From Myxococcales bacterium (lineage in GTDB: Bacteria > Myxococcota_A > Polyangia > Polyangiales > Ga0077539): DNA of 64,000 bases. Shown here piece after piece: positions 23,615 through 32,266 of this stretch. The notes under the pieces were generated by a model. It did not search any database. It worked only from the letters and a program-made list of their open reading frames with translations, and was not told where the DNA came from. Each line of letters starts with the position of its first letter. The first letter of the stretch is position 1. The translations under genes were made by a program, and so were the position numbers. The stretch is taken from positions 372,001-436,000 of the forward strand of contig JAEUKH010000029.1 of the NCBI GenBank assembly GCA_016792845.1. The letters run 5' to 3'.

Positions 23615-25352
23615 AGAGTTTGTTGAGAAAGCCCGCGACCCCGGTCGGCGCCTGCGCGGCCTCTTGCTGCTTCGAGCGAATCTCGGCCAACCTGAGCTCG
23701 CGCTGCGCGTCGAGGTTCTGCGAGTTCATCTCAAGGGCTTGCCGAAAGTAGCCGATGGCGCGTCGATCGCCGCGATGCTTCAGCACCATGCCCATGAGAA
23801 AATGGGCTCGGTCGTTGCGCTCGGTGCCCTTGATGACCCGCTGCAACATGGGCTGAACCTGGTCGAGGTGCGCCTGCGCGTTGTTCTCTAACAACACCTG
23901 CGCGAGCAAGAGATTGCCCGTAATGTCATCGGCGTTGAGCGAGAGCACCTTACGCAAGAGCGGCTCGGCCTCGGCGAAGTTCTTTCGCTTGACGGCGATC
24001 TCGGCGCGGTGAAGGTCTTGCACCGTTTCGAGCACGTTCTTGACCGTCTTCTGGGCCGCGGGGGTGCCGCCGCCGCCGTGCAGGCTGCCCTCGTACTCGT
24101 CGCGCGCGGTGGCGTCTGAGAGGGTCTGAAAGGCCGTGTTGTAGAGCGAAAAGATCTCGGTGTAGATGCCGTTGAGGCTCTGCGGCGCGCGGTCGGGGTG
24201 CCACGTCGCGGCCATGCGGGTGAACGCCCCGCGCACCTCTTCGACGCTGGCCTTCGGCGAGAGGTCGAACATCTCGAAGTAGGTCGAGTGTTCGAGCCGC
24301 TTGAGGTGCGCGATGGCCTCTTTCGAGAGGGCGATGTTCTCGAGCGCAGAGGCCGCAGGGGCCGCAGGGGTCGCGGGCTCTGGGGCCGCCTCGGTGGCCT
24401 CGGCGGTCGGCGCTGCGGGCTCGGTCGGCGCCGCGGCGGGGGCGGGGCTCGCGCTGGTCGGTCGCGGCGGCGGCGGCGGCGGCGGCGCCTTCAGGGGGCG
24501 CTGAACCCCGCCGGGCATGGCGGGCATCCCCGCGGCGGGGGTGGGCATCATCGAGTTGGCCCCGGCTTGCACCGTCGAGTTCTCGGTGGTGCCGTTGCCG
24601 CGCGCGCTGTTCACCGCTTCGATCTGCTTGGTGAGCGCGAGCAAATAGAGCATCACCCGGGCGTTGTCGGGGCTCGTCGCGAGGGTCTCAAGCTGCGGAA
24701 TGCTCGACGGGCCCGCACGGAGCTGCGTGGCCGCGATGCCGACCTCTTCGCCGAACTCAAAGCGGTCAAAGTCGTTCTGCTCTTTCAGGCGTACGAGCCT
24801 GCCGCTAATGCGATCGAGCACGCCCTGGATCGAGGCCGCGTCGGGCGGGTGAAGAAACATGCCCCGGGCCACCATGGGCAGCACGTCTTCAGGGGCCCGC
24901 AGCGAGCCCGCGCCGTCGAGCAGGTCGACCCCGGCGAAATACGCGTAGGTGCCGTCTGCGATGCCGAAGAGGCCCAACACCCGACGGCGGTGCACCTCGC
25001 GCAAGCCCCGGTCGAGCGAGGCGGGCGTTACAGCGCGGTTGCGGAGCAGCGTCGCCATCTCGTCGGCGCCAGAGTCTTGATAGGCCTTCTCGGCTTGAAC
25101 CAAGGCGTCGGCGCTGATGAAGCCCAACTCGCGCAGCACCTGGGCGACCCGCACCGTCTCGCGAGGCAGCGCGATCGCCACCAAGGCGCCCCCTTCGAGA
25201 ACCAAGGTCGAGTCGCCCTCAAGCTCGTGGCCCGCGTCGCCGGGGATGCTGACCACCAACGAACCGCTCAAACGCTTGTCGCGCGCGTAGAGCAACACGT
25301 TAGGGAATGGGGTCTTGCGAAAGCTGCCTTCGGTCGTGGGTTTGGCGTTCAT
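23604..25352 (-). CDS. DUF4388 / DnaJ-domain / TPR protein
   Basis: 582 residues in three parts. The N-terminal ~250 residues are a DUF4388/PatA-like domain (FPNVLLYARDKRLSGSLVV), common in delta-proteobacterial regulators. A Pro/Ala-rich linker (about 280-340) contains a run of prolines. A J-domain follows with its HPD motif at about residues 384-386 (WHPDRAP) and ends ARDEYEGS. Three or so TPR-like repeats (AEPLLRKVLSLNADD, MGMVLKHRGDRRAIGYFRQALEMN) finish the protein. The J-domain should recruit a Hsp70 and the TPRs a client. ATG 25352 is the first sensible start. It probably acts in the cytoplasm in signalling or proteostasis. Confidence 0.85.
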   Translation of the reverse strand: MNAKPTTEGSFRKTPFPNVLLYARDKRLSGSLVVSIPGDAGHELEGDSTLVLEGGALVAIALPRETVRVAQVLRELGFISADALVQAEKAYQDSGADEMATLLRNRAVTPASLDRGLREVHRRRVLGLFGIADGTYAYFAGVDLLDGAGSLRAPEDVLPMVARGMFLHPPDAASIQGVLDRISGRLVRLKEQNDFDRFEFGEEVGIAATQLRAGPSSIPQLETLATSPDNARVMLYLLALTKQIEAVNSARGNGTTENSTVQAGANSMMPTPAAGMPAMPGGVQRPLKAPPPPPPPRPTSASPAPAAAPTEPAAPTAEATEAAPEPATPAAPAASALENIALSKEAIAHLKRLEHSTYFEMFDLSPKASVEEVRGAFTRMAATWHPDRAPQSLNGIYTEIFSLYNTAFQTLSDATARDEYEGSLHGGGGTPAAQKTVKNVLETVQDLHRAEIAVKRKNFAEAEPLLRKVLSLNADDITGNLLLAQVLLENNAQAHLDQVQPMLQRVIKGTERNDRAHFLMGMVLKHRGDRRAIGYFRQALEMNSQNLDAQRELRLAEIRSKQQEAAQAPTGVAGFLNKLFKK

Positions 25353-25402
25353 TCGACCACTGCTCAACAAAGGAGAGAGAGGGCCCCCGCGGGCAGAAGC
25401 GA

Positions 25403-27052
25403 CTATACCGCTCGCCAAGTCGTCTTTGATACCCCATCTCGGAGTTCAACCCCGAGTTGGGTAAGTTCGGCCCTGAGGGCGTCGGCGCGGGCGAAGTCTC
25501 GGTTGTTGCGGGCCTCCGTGCGGGCGTCGACGAGGGCGTCGATCTGGGTCGAAGACAGGCCCCGAAGGGCGATGCGACGCGCCGTCACGCGCCCGAAGAA
25601 GGTCTCAGGGTCACCCTCGGCCACGCCCAGCACCGCGGCCATGGCGCGGGCCGTCTCGTCGCCCGCGGCGAGGTCTTCGGGGGCGACTTTCTTGGCGTCG
25701 CAGAGCTCGTTAATACGCGAAAATACACGGTAAAACGGGTCGAGCGCGCCGGCCGTGCTCAGGTCGTCGTTGAGCGCCCCGTCGAAGTCGGCGCGGGCCT
25801 TGGCGAAGAACGCTGCGGCCGAGGGCTTGACCCCGGTGACCTTGCCCGCCAGGGCCTCTCGCCGCGCGCGGAGCTTCAGCCAGGTGTCATAGAGGTACTC
25901 GCACTGCTTCTCGGCCGCTTCGAGCGCCGGAAAGCGCGGGCCCTGCGCGTCTTCCTGGACGTCGAAGGCGAGCGGCGAGCGATAGTGGGTGCCGAGGATC
26001 CAAAGGCGTACGGCCTCGCCGTCGACCCGCTCAAGGAGTCGGCGGAGCTGAAACCAATGGCCGATCTGCACCTTGCGCGAATACACCGCGAAGAGGGCCT
26101 CGTCGGCTGGGCTCCGCGCGGGCTCGGCGGCCAGCGCGTCGCGCCGGGCGCGGTCAGACTTCGAGATCTTGCGAAGCTCGGGGTCGGCGGCGAAGAGCCC
26201 CGCGAGGAGCGCTGCGGTCTCGGGCGAGAAGCTCGCGCCGCGCTCGACGTCGACCTCGATGAAGCCGTTGTGCATCCACCCGCCGCACATGGGGTCGCCG
26301 TGAACGGGCTCGGTCTGCGCGATCTCGTTCTCATGGTGGGGGAATTTGAGATCCATCCCGCCGCCGTGGAGGTCGAAATGCTTGCCCAGGTGGGCGTAGC
26401 TCATGGCCGAGCACTCGATGTGCCACCCGGGGCGGCCGTCGCCCCAAGGCGAGGGCCACCGGGCGCCCGCGGGCTCGTGGGGCTTCGCGCGCTTCCACAG
26501 GGCGAAGTCGGGCTCGTTGCGCTTCCCTTCGCCGACCTTGCCGCGCCCGAACTCGCTGCGATTCACCGCGACGTTGCGCTTCGAGAGCTTGCCGTAGGTC
26601 TCAAACCGCGCGGCATCGTAATAGACGTCACCCTCGTCGGTGACGTACGCGAAGCCCTGCGCGAGGAGGGCCTCGATGTGGCGCACGATGTCGCCGAGGT
26701 GCTCGCTGACCCGGGGCTCGGCGCTGGGCGCGCGGCACCCGAGCGCGGCGGTGTCTTCGCGGTAGGCGGCGATGAAGCGCTCAGAGACCGCCCCGGGGTC
26801 TTCGCTGTTGGCGGCCGCGACGGCGATGATCTTGTCATCAATGTCGGTGTAGTTTCGAACGTACTTGACCGCGCGGCCTTGAGCCTCAAGGTGGCGCACC
26901 AGCACGTCGAAGACCACCGGCGGGCGCGCGTTGCCAACATGGATGTACCCGTACACCGTTGGCCCGCACACATAGAGCGAGGTCTCGCCGGGCGTGCGCT
27001 CGGGCAAGGGGAGGATGGAATCTGTCAGTGTGTCGTGAAAGCGGAAGCCCAT
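25403..27052 (-). CDS. cysS: Cysteinyl-tRNA synthetase with enlarged catalytic insertions
   Basis: 549 residues, class I synthetase that charges tRNA-Cys. The HIGH motif is HVGN (38-41), C29 and C214 (WHIECSAMS) with the HHENE segment near 239 supply the zinc site, and the KMSKS motif is KISKS at 295-299. The end shows the family's helical tRNA-binding region. Two stretches are longer than usual: about 23 extra residues between WMHNGF and KISKS, and about 30 between KISKS and HYRSPLAF. Bacterial CysS is normally about 460 residues. ATG 27052 fits; upstream frame is divergent with hisD. Its tRNA partner is encoded at 44851. Confidence 0.93.
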   Translation of the reverse strand: MGFRFHDTLTDSILPLPERTPGETSLYVCGPTVYGYIHVGNARPPVVFDVLVRHLEAQGRAVKYVRNYTDIDDKIIAVAAANSEDPGAVSERFIAAYREDTAALGCRAPSAEPRVSEHLGDIVRHIEALLAQGFAYVTDEGDVYYDAARFETYGKLSKRNVAVNRSEFGRGKVGEGKRNEPDFALWKRAKPHEPAGARWPSPWGDGRPGWHIECSAMSYAHLGKHFDLHGGGMDLKFPHHENEIAQTEPVHGDPMCGGWMHNGFIEVDVERGASFSPETAALLAGLFAADPELRKISKSDRARRDALAAEPARSPADEALFAVYSRKVQIGHWFQLRRLLERVDGEAVRLWILGTHYRSPLAFDVQEDAQGPRFPALEAAEKQCEYLYDTWLKLRARREALAGKVTGVKPSAAAFFAKARADFDGALNDDLSTAGALDPFYRVFSRINELCDAKKVAPEDLAAGDETARAMAAVLGVAEGDPETFFGRVTARRIALRGLSSTQIDALVDARTEARNNRDFARADALRAELTQLGVELRDGVSKTTWRAV

Positions 27053-27137
27053 GTTCGTGCCCAAAAGGGCGTACCCTACCGGCCCCACCGAGGGCAAGCG
27101 TGAGTGTCGCGCCAGAGGCCCGGTCGAGCAGCCCACC

Positions 27138-28439
27138 ATGAAGATCTTTCACTTTGATTCTCCATCGTTTGAAGAGACCCTGCGAAAACTAGAAGATCGC
27201 GGCGGCGCCGACCTCGAGCGGGTGACCCCGACGGTGCGCGCCGTGATCGCCCGGGTGAGGGCTGAGGGCGACGCGGCCCTCCGCGCGCTGGCCTTGGCCT
27301 ACGACGGTGTCGCCCCCGATCGGCTTGTGTACGGCCCCGAGGCGATGACCGAGGCCCTCGACCGAATGGCCCGGGGCGAGCCCGAGGTGCTCGCGGCGAT
27401 GCGCGCGGCGGCGTCGCGCATTGAGGCCTTTCACGAGCGCCAGCGCGAGGTGTCGCATCGTTTCGTCGACGCCGAGGGGGTCTCGCTCGGGTGGCGCGTC
27501 CGCCCGCTGCGTCGTGTGGGGGTGTATGCGCCGGGCGGCAAGGCGCGGTACCCCTCCAGCGTGTTGATGAGCGCGATCCCCGCACGGGTGGCCGGGGTCG
27601 CCGAGGTGCTCGTGGCGACGCCGCGCCCCACCGACGAGCTCCTCGCAGCGGCGGCGCTGTCTGGGGCCGCGGCGGTGTACGACATGGGCGGCGCCCAGGC
27701 CATCGCGGCCTTCGCGTGGGGCACGGCCACGGTGCCGAGGGTCGACAAGATCGTCGGGCCCGGCAACCTCTACGTCGCGTGCGCGAAGCAGCTCGTGTTC
27801 GGGCAGGTCGCGATCGACGGCATCGCGGGCCCGTCTGAGATCTTGGTGGTGGCTGACGAGGGGGCGAACCCTGACGTGGTGGCGGCCGATCTCTTAAGCC
27901 AGGCCGAGCACGACGAGGCCGCGTACCCCTTGCTGGTCACGCTCTCGACGGCGACCGCCGAGCGGGTCTGCGCGGCCCTCGAGGCGCAGCTCGGGCTGCT
28001 CCCCCGAGAGGCGATCGCGCGCGAGAGCGTGAGCACCCGCGGGGCGGCCTTTGTGTGCCGTTCGGGCGACCACGCGGCCGAGGTGAGCTCGCGCCTCGCG
28101 GCCGAGCATCTCTCGCTTCAAGTGCGCGACCCTGAGGCGTTCTTCGCCAAGGTGAGCGCCGCCGGGGCGGTGTTCCTCGGTGATTATACCCCAGAGGCGG
28201 CGGGCGATTATCTCGCGGGGCCCTCGCATGTGCTGCCGACCGGCGGCGCGGTGCGCTTCGCTTCACCGCTTGGGGTTTACGACTTCACAGTGCGCACGTC
28301 GGTGATCGGGTACAGCCCCGAGGCGCTGCGTCGGCACCAGAAGGCGATCACAGATTTTGCTAGAAAAGAAGGGCTAGAGGGGCACGCGCGGGCCGTCGAG
28401 GTGCGGCTCGGGGCTCACTCCGAGATCAGCACGACGTAA
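27138..28439 (+). CDS. hisD: Histidinol dehydrogenase
   Basis: 433 residues of the HisD family, catalysing the last two steps of histidine synthesis (L-histidinol to L-histidine with 2 NAD+). Recognisable elements: RRVGVYAPGGKARYPSSVLM, GGAQAIAAFAWGT, DKIVGPGNLYVACAKQLVFG, DGIAGPSEILVVADE, DLLSQAEHDE and AGPSHVLPTGG; these hold the zinc and catalytic His/Glu residues. ATG 27138 removes an unlikely extension and is 85 bp from the divergent cysS. No other his gene is nearby. The stop region overlaps the convergent lipoprotein by 25 bp. Confidence 0.94.
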   Translation: MKIFHFDSPSFEETLRKLEDRGGADLERVTPTVRAVIARVRAEGDAALRALALAYDGVAPDRLVYGPEAMTEALDRMARGEPEVLAAMRAAASRIEAFHERQREVSHRFVDAEGVSLGWRVRPLRRVGVYAPGGKARYPSSVLMSAIPARVAGVAEVLVATPRPTDELLAAAALSGAAAVYDMGGAQAIAAFAWGTATVPRVDKIVGPGNLYVACAKQLVFGQVAIDGIAGPSEILVVADEGANPDVVAADLLSQAEHDEAAYPLLVTLSTATAERVCAALEAQLGLLPREAIARESVSTRGAAFVCRSGDHAAEVSSRLAAEHLSLQVRDPEAFFAKVSAAGAVFLGDYTPEAAGDYLAGPSHVLPTGGAVRFASPLGVYDFTVRTSVIGYSPEALRRHQKAITDFARKEGLEGHARAVEVRLGAHSEISTT

Positions 28440-29107
28440 TCGTAGTTGACCGCCGCGGAGCCCGCACGAAACGCGGGCATGCGCGTCTGGCAGAGGGCTT
28501 CACCGAGGCAGCGCGCCCGCGAAGCCGAGAGCCTCACCCCTTCGGGGAAGAAGAACTCTTGCGGCACGCCGCCGCCTGAGAAGCGGCCCGTGATCGCGAA
28601 GCGGCCGTTGGCGTCGGCAGGCGGGCGACACGCGAGCACCTGTGACTCAACAGGCTGAAAGGCGCGCACCGTCATCGCGTTGGTGGGCTCCCACGGAGAC
28701 TGCGAGCTCGGGATCTGCGCGTTCGGCGTCGCATCACACACGATGCGCGGGCGCGCGCTGTCGGTGACCCAACGCGCCGTGGCTTGGGCCGCCGCGGCGT
28801 GGTGCACGATGGGCGTGCCGAAGCCGCCCGTGTCGGGGGCCGGGCGAGCGACCAAAGCCCCGTTGAGGGTGTGCGCCGCCGGGGGCGGGGCGTCGGCGGG
28901 CGGGGCCTCGCTCGCACCCACCGCGGTCGCTGCGGCCAGGGTCGCGGGGGCGGCCGCGGGCTCCGCTGCGGGCGCGGCGTTGCGGTTGCGACGTCGACGA
29001 CGCGGTGCGGCCTGCGCCGTCTCAGGGTGCGGCGTCTGCGCCTCAGAGCACCCGACCAGATCGACGGCGAGGAGCGCGAGCGAAAAGACCACGGAGGATC
29101 GGATCAT
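28415..29107 (-). CDS. Lipoprotein with AgmX/PglI-like C-terminus
   Basis: 230 residues. The signal peptide ends in lipobox LVGC. A basic patch (RRRRRNRN) and an Ala/Pro-rich region (~40-85) follow, then a folded C-terminal domain with three Cys (RIVCDA, ARCLGEALCQTRMPAF). That pattern of a late Cys pair followed by a Tyr-rich strand (AVNYDYVVLI) resembles the C-terminal domain of AgmX/PglI-type gliding and envelope proteins in myxobacteria, though the match is by eye. AGGAGG lies 10 bp before the ATG at 29107. Overlaps the end of hisD by 25 bp on the other strand. Confidence 0.75.
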   Translation of the reverse strand: MIRSSVVFSLALLAVDLVGCSEAQTPHPETAQAAPRRRRRNRNAAPAAEPAAAPATLAAATAVGASEAPPADAPPPAAHTLNGALVARPAPDTGGFGTPIVHHAAAAQATARWVTDSARPRIVCDATPNAQIPSSQSPWEPTNAMTVRAFQPVESQVLACRPPADANGRFAITGRFSGGGVPQEFFFPEGVRLSASRARCLGEALCQTRMPAFRAGSAAVNYDYVVLISE

Positions 29108-29433
29108 AGGGGTACAGCCTCCTAGCGAGGTGACACATGACCCATGACGCGGCCCGGGTGCAAGTCTACCCGGTCGTGAGGCGGCGGGTGCGGCGGGTCA
29201 CCGGTGATGTCACTGATGCGGCGGCTCGGGCGGGCGTTCATCGGCGCGTTGGCGCTTCGCGGGGGCGCCCGGGTGCGTCGGTGTATTGACACCCCCGAGG
29301 GAACTAACTAGCGTCCGCGCGCCCGACTCTGGGCCTCGCGGGTTCAAAACCCTCGACAGAGTCGGTGTTTTACGAGGTTCTGCGCACGGTGCAACGCATC
29401 CCGTGACGCGACACCAGAAGGCGAAACACGCGC
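29108..29433. other. Intergenic region upstream of nuo cluster
   Basis: 326 bp without a credible gene. It contains TCACCGGTGA, a short palindrome around 29200, and the candidate nuo promoter listed separately. The minus-strand half probably also carries the promoter of the 28415 lipoprotein. Confidence 0.5.
29286..29314 (+). promoter_or_regulatory. Candidate housekeeping promoter of nuo cluster
   Basis: A perfect -35 box TTGACA at 29286-29291, a 17-bp spacer and TAGCGT at 29309-29314. The start of transcription would fall near 29321, giving a leader of about 113 bases before nuoE. Position and spacing are good and the -10 box is weak. Confidence 0.55.
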
Positions 29434-29973
29434 ATGGCGTTCGAGCTCACCCCAGAGCGGCTCGCGATCTTCCAAGACCTGCTGCCCCGGTACCCCACCA
29501 AACGAGCCCTTACGATTCCGCTCTTGCATTTGTGTCAAGAGCAAGAAGGCTGGGTCAGCCCCGAGGTGGTTGAATTTGTTGCCAAACGGCTCGAAATCAG
29601 CACCGCTGACGTTCAGGGCGTGGTGACTTTTTACACCCTGTTTCAGCAGAAGAAGACCGGCCGCAACGTGATCTGGGTCTGTCGCACCCTGAGCTGTGAG
29701 CTCATGGGCGCCCGGGGCATCACCCACGCCCTCGAGAAGAAGCTCGGCTGTCACGTCGGCGAGACCACCAAAGACGGTGAGTTCACCCTCCTTGAGGCCG
29801 AGTGTCTGGCCGCCTGCGGCCAGGCCCCCATGCTCCAGCTGAACGACGAATATCACGAGAACCTCACGCCCGAGCAGCTCGATGGCCTCCTTGAGGGGGC
29901 CCGTCGCAAGCGCGACGAGCGGGTGAAAGCAGGCTTCTCGCCGGTGAGCATTCGTTCTCGGAAGGAGAGTTGA
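29434..29973 (+). CDS. nuoE: NADH-quinone oxidoreductase subunit E
   Basis: 179 residues, the 24-kDa peripheral subunit of complex I. The binuclear [2Fe-2S] cluster is held by C83, C88, C124 and C128 (CRTLSC and CLAACGQAPML). The N-terminal helical bundle (KRALTIPLLHLCQEQEGW, VVEFVAKRLE) is standard. It hands electrons from NADH via NuoF to the rest of the enzyme. First gene of the nuo cluster, directly abutting nuoF. Confidence 0.95.
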   Translation: MAFELTPERLAIFQDLLPRYPTKRALTIPLLHLCQEQEGWVSPEVVEFVAKRLEISTADVQGVVTFYTLFQQKKTGRNVIWVCRTLSCELMGARGITHALEKKLGCHVGETTKDGEFTLLEAECLAACGQAPMLQLNDEYHENLTPEQLDGLLEGARRKRDERVKAGFSPVSIRSRKES

Positions 29974-31326
29974 GTGACCATGGCAGCTGAAAACCCGAAC
30001 ATCCTCACGAAGAACTACGGCGTCTCCGAGAGCTGGAAGATCGAAAACTACGAGCGTCAGGGCGGCTACCAGTCGCTCCGCAAGGCGCTCGAGATGGGCC
30101 CTGAGAAGATCCGCGACGAGGTCAAGGCCGCGAACATCCGCGGCCGCGGCGGTGCGGGCTTCCCGGCGGGGGTGAAGTGGTCGTTCTTGAAGCCGAACCC
30201 CGAGAAGCCGACCTACATCGCGGTGAACGCCGATGAGGGCGAGCCTGGCACCTTCAAAGACCGCACCTTGATGGAGAAAGACCCTCACCGCTGCATCGAG
30301 GGTTTCATCATCGCGGCCTACGCCCTCGATGTGCACACGGTGTTCTGCTACGTGCGCGGCGAGCTGGTCTTGGCGATCCGTCGGCTCGAACAAGCCGTGC
30401 GCGAGGCGCGGGCCAAGGGTTACCTCGGCGAGACCGTCCTCGGGCGCCCGTTCAAGCTCGACATTGTGATCCACCCGGGCGCGGGGGCGTACATCTGCGG
30501 CGAAGAGACGTCGCTCTTGAACTCCCTTGAGGGCCTGCGCGGCGAGCCGCGGTTGAAGCCGCCCTTCCCCGCTGTGGTGGGGGCCTTCGGCGCGCCCACC
30601 ATTGTGAACAACCTTGAGACCTTGGCCACGGTGCCGAGTGTGATCGAGTTCGGGGGCGACAGCTTCTCGAAGATGTCGCGCTTGCATCACCTCAAAGACG
30701 GCGGCGTGAGGCTCTACGGCGTCTCGGGGCACGTCAAGCGCCCCGGCGTGTACGAGGCTCCGGTGGGCATCACCCTCAACGAGCTGATCTTCGACTATGC
30801 GGGCGGCGTCCGCGGCGATCGGAAGATCAAGGCCATCGTGCCGGGCGGCAGCTCGACCCCCATCGTGCGCCCTGAAGACAAGGTCAGCGCGGCCGACGAG
30901 AAGCACATTCTGCACCCCTGGCACGGCAAGAGCCACCTCGATGTGCCCATGGGCGTCGACACCATGCGCGCCCTCGGCACCATGCTCGGCACCTGCTGCG
31001 CCATCGTGATGGACGACACCACCTCGATGGTGCGCGTGGCCGAGAACCTCATGCTCTTTTACGCCCACGAGTCGTGCGGTCAGTGCACACCCTGCCGCGA
31101 GGGCTGCTCATGGATGGCGCGGCTCTGTCGCAAGTTCGCCGCGGGCACCGCGACGATGAACGACCTTGAGGTGCTCAACGACGTCGCCAACAACATCATG
31201 GGCAACACCATCTGCGCGCTCGGCGACGGCGCGGCGATGCCGATGCTCGGGATCTTGAAGCTCTTCCGCCACGAGTTTGAGGCGGCGGTGCGCGAAGGCC
31301 GTGCGCCGAAGGAGATTGCCGCGTGA
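29974..31326 (+). CDS. nuoF: NADH-quinone oxidoreductase subunit F
   Basis: 450 residues, the NADH- and FMN-binding subunit. The Gly-rich NADH site GRGGAGFP is at 57-64, the FMN site NADEGEPGTFKDR at 85-97, and the [4Fe-4S] cluster is ligated by C368, C371, C374 and C414 (ESCGQCTPCREG and TICALGD). GTG at 29974 is preferred because AAGGAG sits 6 bp before it; ATG 29980 is also possible. GTGA at 31323-31326 overlaps nuoJ. The usual nuoG, H and I do not follow. Confidence 0.95.
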   Translation: MTMAAENPNILTKNYGVSESWKIENYERQGGYQSLRKALEMGPEKIRDEVKAANIRGRGGAGFPAGVKWSFLKPNPEKPTYIAVNADEGEPGTFKDRTLMEKDPHRCIEGFIIAAYALDVHTVFCYVRGELVLAIRRLEQAVREARAKGYLGETVLGRPFKLDIVIHPGAGAYICGEETSLLNSLEGLRGEPRLKPPFPAVVGAFGAPTIVNNLETLATVPSVIEFGGDSFSKMSRLHHLKDGGVRLYGVSGHVKRPGVYEAPVGITLNELIFDYAGGVRGDRKIKAIVPGGSSTPIVRPEDKVSAADEKHILHPWHGKSHLDVPMGVDTMRALGTMLGTCCAIVMDDTTSMVRVAENLMLFYAHESCGQCTPCREGCSWMARLCRKFAAGTATMNDLEVLNDVANNIMGNTICALGDGAAMPMLGILKLFRHEFEAAVREGRAPKEIAA

Positions 31327-31877
31327 CCCCGACACCTAGCTCCCCTGCGGAGATTGTAGCGTTTTTCTTCTTCGGCCTCTTGGCCGCGGTGAGTGCCTTT
31401 GGGGTGGTCGCGCAGCGTAACCCGATCCGCAACGCGGTGGCGCTCTTCGTCCACGTTCTGTCACTGGCGGGGCTCTACGCGACGCTGTCGGCTCACTTCC
31501 TCGTGGCCGTGCAGCTGATCGTGTACGTCGGCGCGGTGGTGGTGCTCTTCGTGTTTGTGATCATGCTCCTCGGCCCGGCGAGTCAGTCGTCGGGTGACGG
31601 GGCGGGTCGCTTCCCGAGGCTCTTGGGCGGCGGCGCGGCGGCGCTGGTGGGCGGGCTCCTGGCCCTTCAAGTTCGGGGGCTCGCGCCTGAGCGCGTGGCC
31701 CGGGCCGAGTCGTTCGGCACCCTGCGCGAGCTCGGCGCGGTGCTCTTTGATTCTGCCGTGTTGCCCTTCGAGATCGCCTCGCTGCTCTTGACCGCGGCGG
31801 TGGTCGGCGCCTTCGCGGTGGCGCGCGGGCATCACAACAAGGTGCGTCTGACGGCCTCTGAGGGAGAGCAAGAATGA
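31323..31877 (+). CDS. nuoJ: NADH-quinone oxidoreductase subunit J
   Basis: 184 residues with five hydrophobic helices, matching the membrane subunit NuoJ of complex I (NPIRNAVALFVHVLSLAGLY, then FLVAVQLIVYVGAVVVLFVFVIMLL). It helps link the quinone module to the proton pumps. The GTG start overlaps the nuoF stop, and the stop overlaps nuoK by ATGA at 31874-31877. Translationally coupled on both sides. Confidence 0.93.
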   Translation: MTPTPSSPAEIVAFFFFGLLAAVSAFGVVAQRNPIRNAVALFVHVLSLAGLYATLSAHFLVAVQLIVYVGAVVVLFVFVIMLLGPASQSSGDGAGRFPRLLGGGAAALVGGLLALQVRGLAPERVARAESFGTLRELGAVLFDSAVLPFEIASLLLTAAVVGAFAVARGHHNKVRLTASEGEQE

Positions 31878-32242
31878 CCCTGCAACTCGGTCACTACCTC
31901 GCCCTCTCGATGGTGCTGTTCACCATCGGCTCGGTGGGCTTTCTGGTGCGGCGCAACGCGCTGATTTCGCTGATGAGCATCGAGCTGATGCTCAACGCGG
32001 TGAACCTGACCCTGGTCGCGGCCAACCGTTGGCAGCCCGCGATGACCGAAGGGGGCTCGGGGCTGGTGGGCGGTACCCCCGCGGTGGCGGTGGGCTCGAT
32101 CGCGCCGCACGGGCAGGTGTTTGCCTTCTTCGTGATCGCAGTGGCCGCGGCAGAAGCTGCGGTGGGTCTCGCGATCGTGCTGTCATTCTATCGCCTGCGG
32201 AAGACCGTTCGGACGGACGCCGCGGACATGCTCCGGGGCTGA
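31874..32242 (+). CDS. nuoK: NADH-quinone oxidoreductase subunit K
   Basis: 122 residues, slightly longer than the usual ~100. Three helices, with the conserved SIELMLNAVNLTLVA segment that contains the key Glu of the proton channel and a second Glu (AAAEAAVGLAIVL). A 15-residue loop after LVAANRW is extended and Gly-rich. Overlaps nuoJ by 4 bp; 24 bp before nuoL. Confidence 0.93.
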   Translation: MTLQLGHYLALSMVLFTIGSVGFLVRRNALISLMSIELMLNAVNLTLVAANRWQPAMTEGGSGLVGGTPAVAVGSIAPHGQVFAFFVIAVAAAEAAVGLAIVLSFYRLRKTVRTDAADMLRG

Positions 32243-32266
32243 AGAGCCTTCTTCAACGAAACGGCC

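Noticed and set aside
25457..27103. Long plus-strand frame opposite cysS (about 550 codons)
   Set aside because: The minus strand encodes CysS with HIGH, zinc and KMSKS motifs. The plus frame has no recognisable domain.
29344..31068. Long open frame on the minus strand opposite nuoE/nuoF (about 570 codons)
   Set aside because: The plus strand encodes clear NuoE and NuoF with all cofactor residues. The opposite frame is a by-product of high GC codon use, with His/Arg/Gly-rich non-protein composition.
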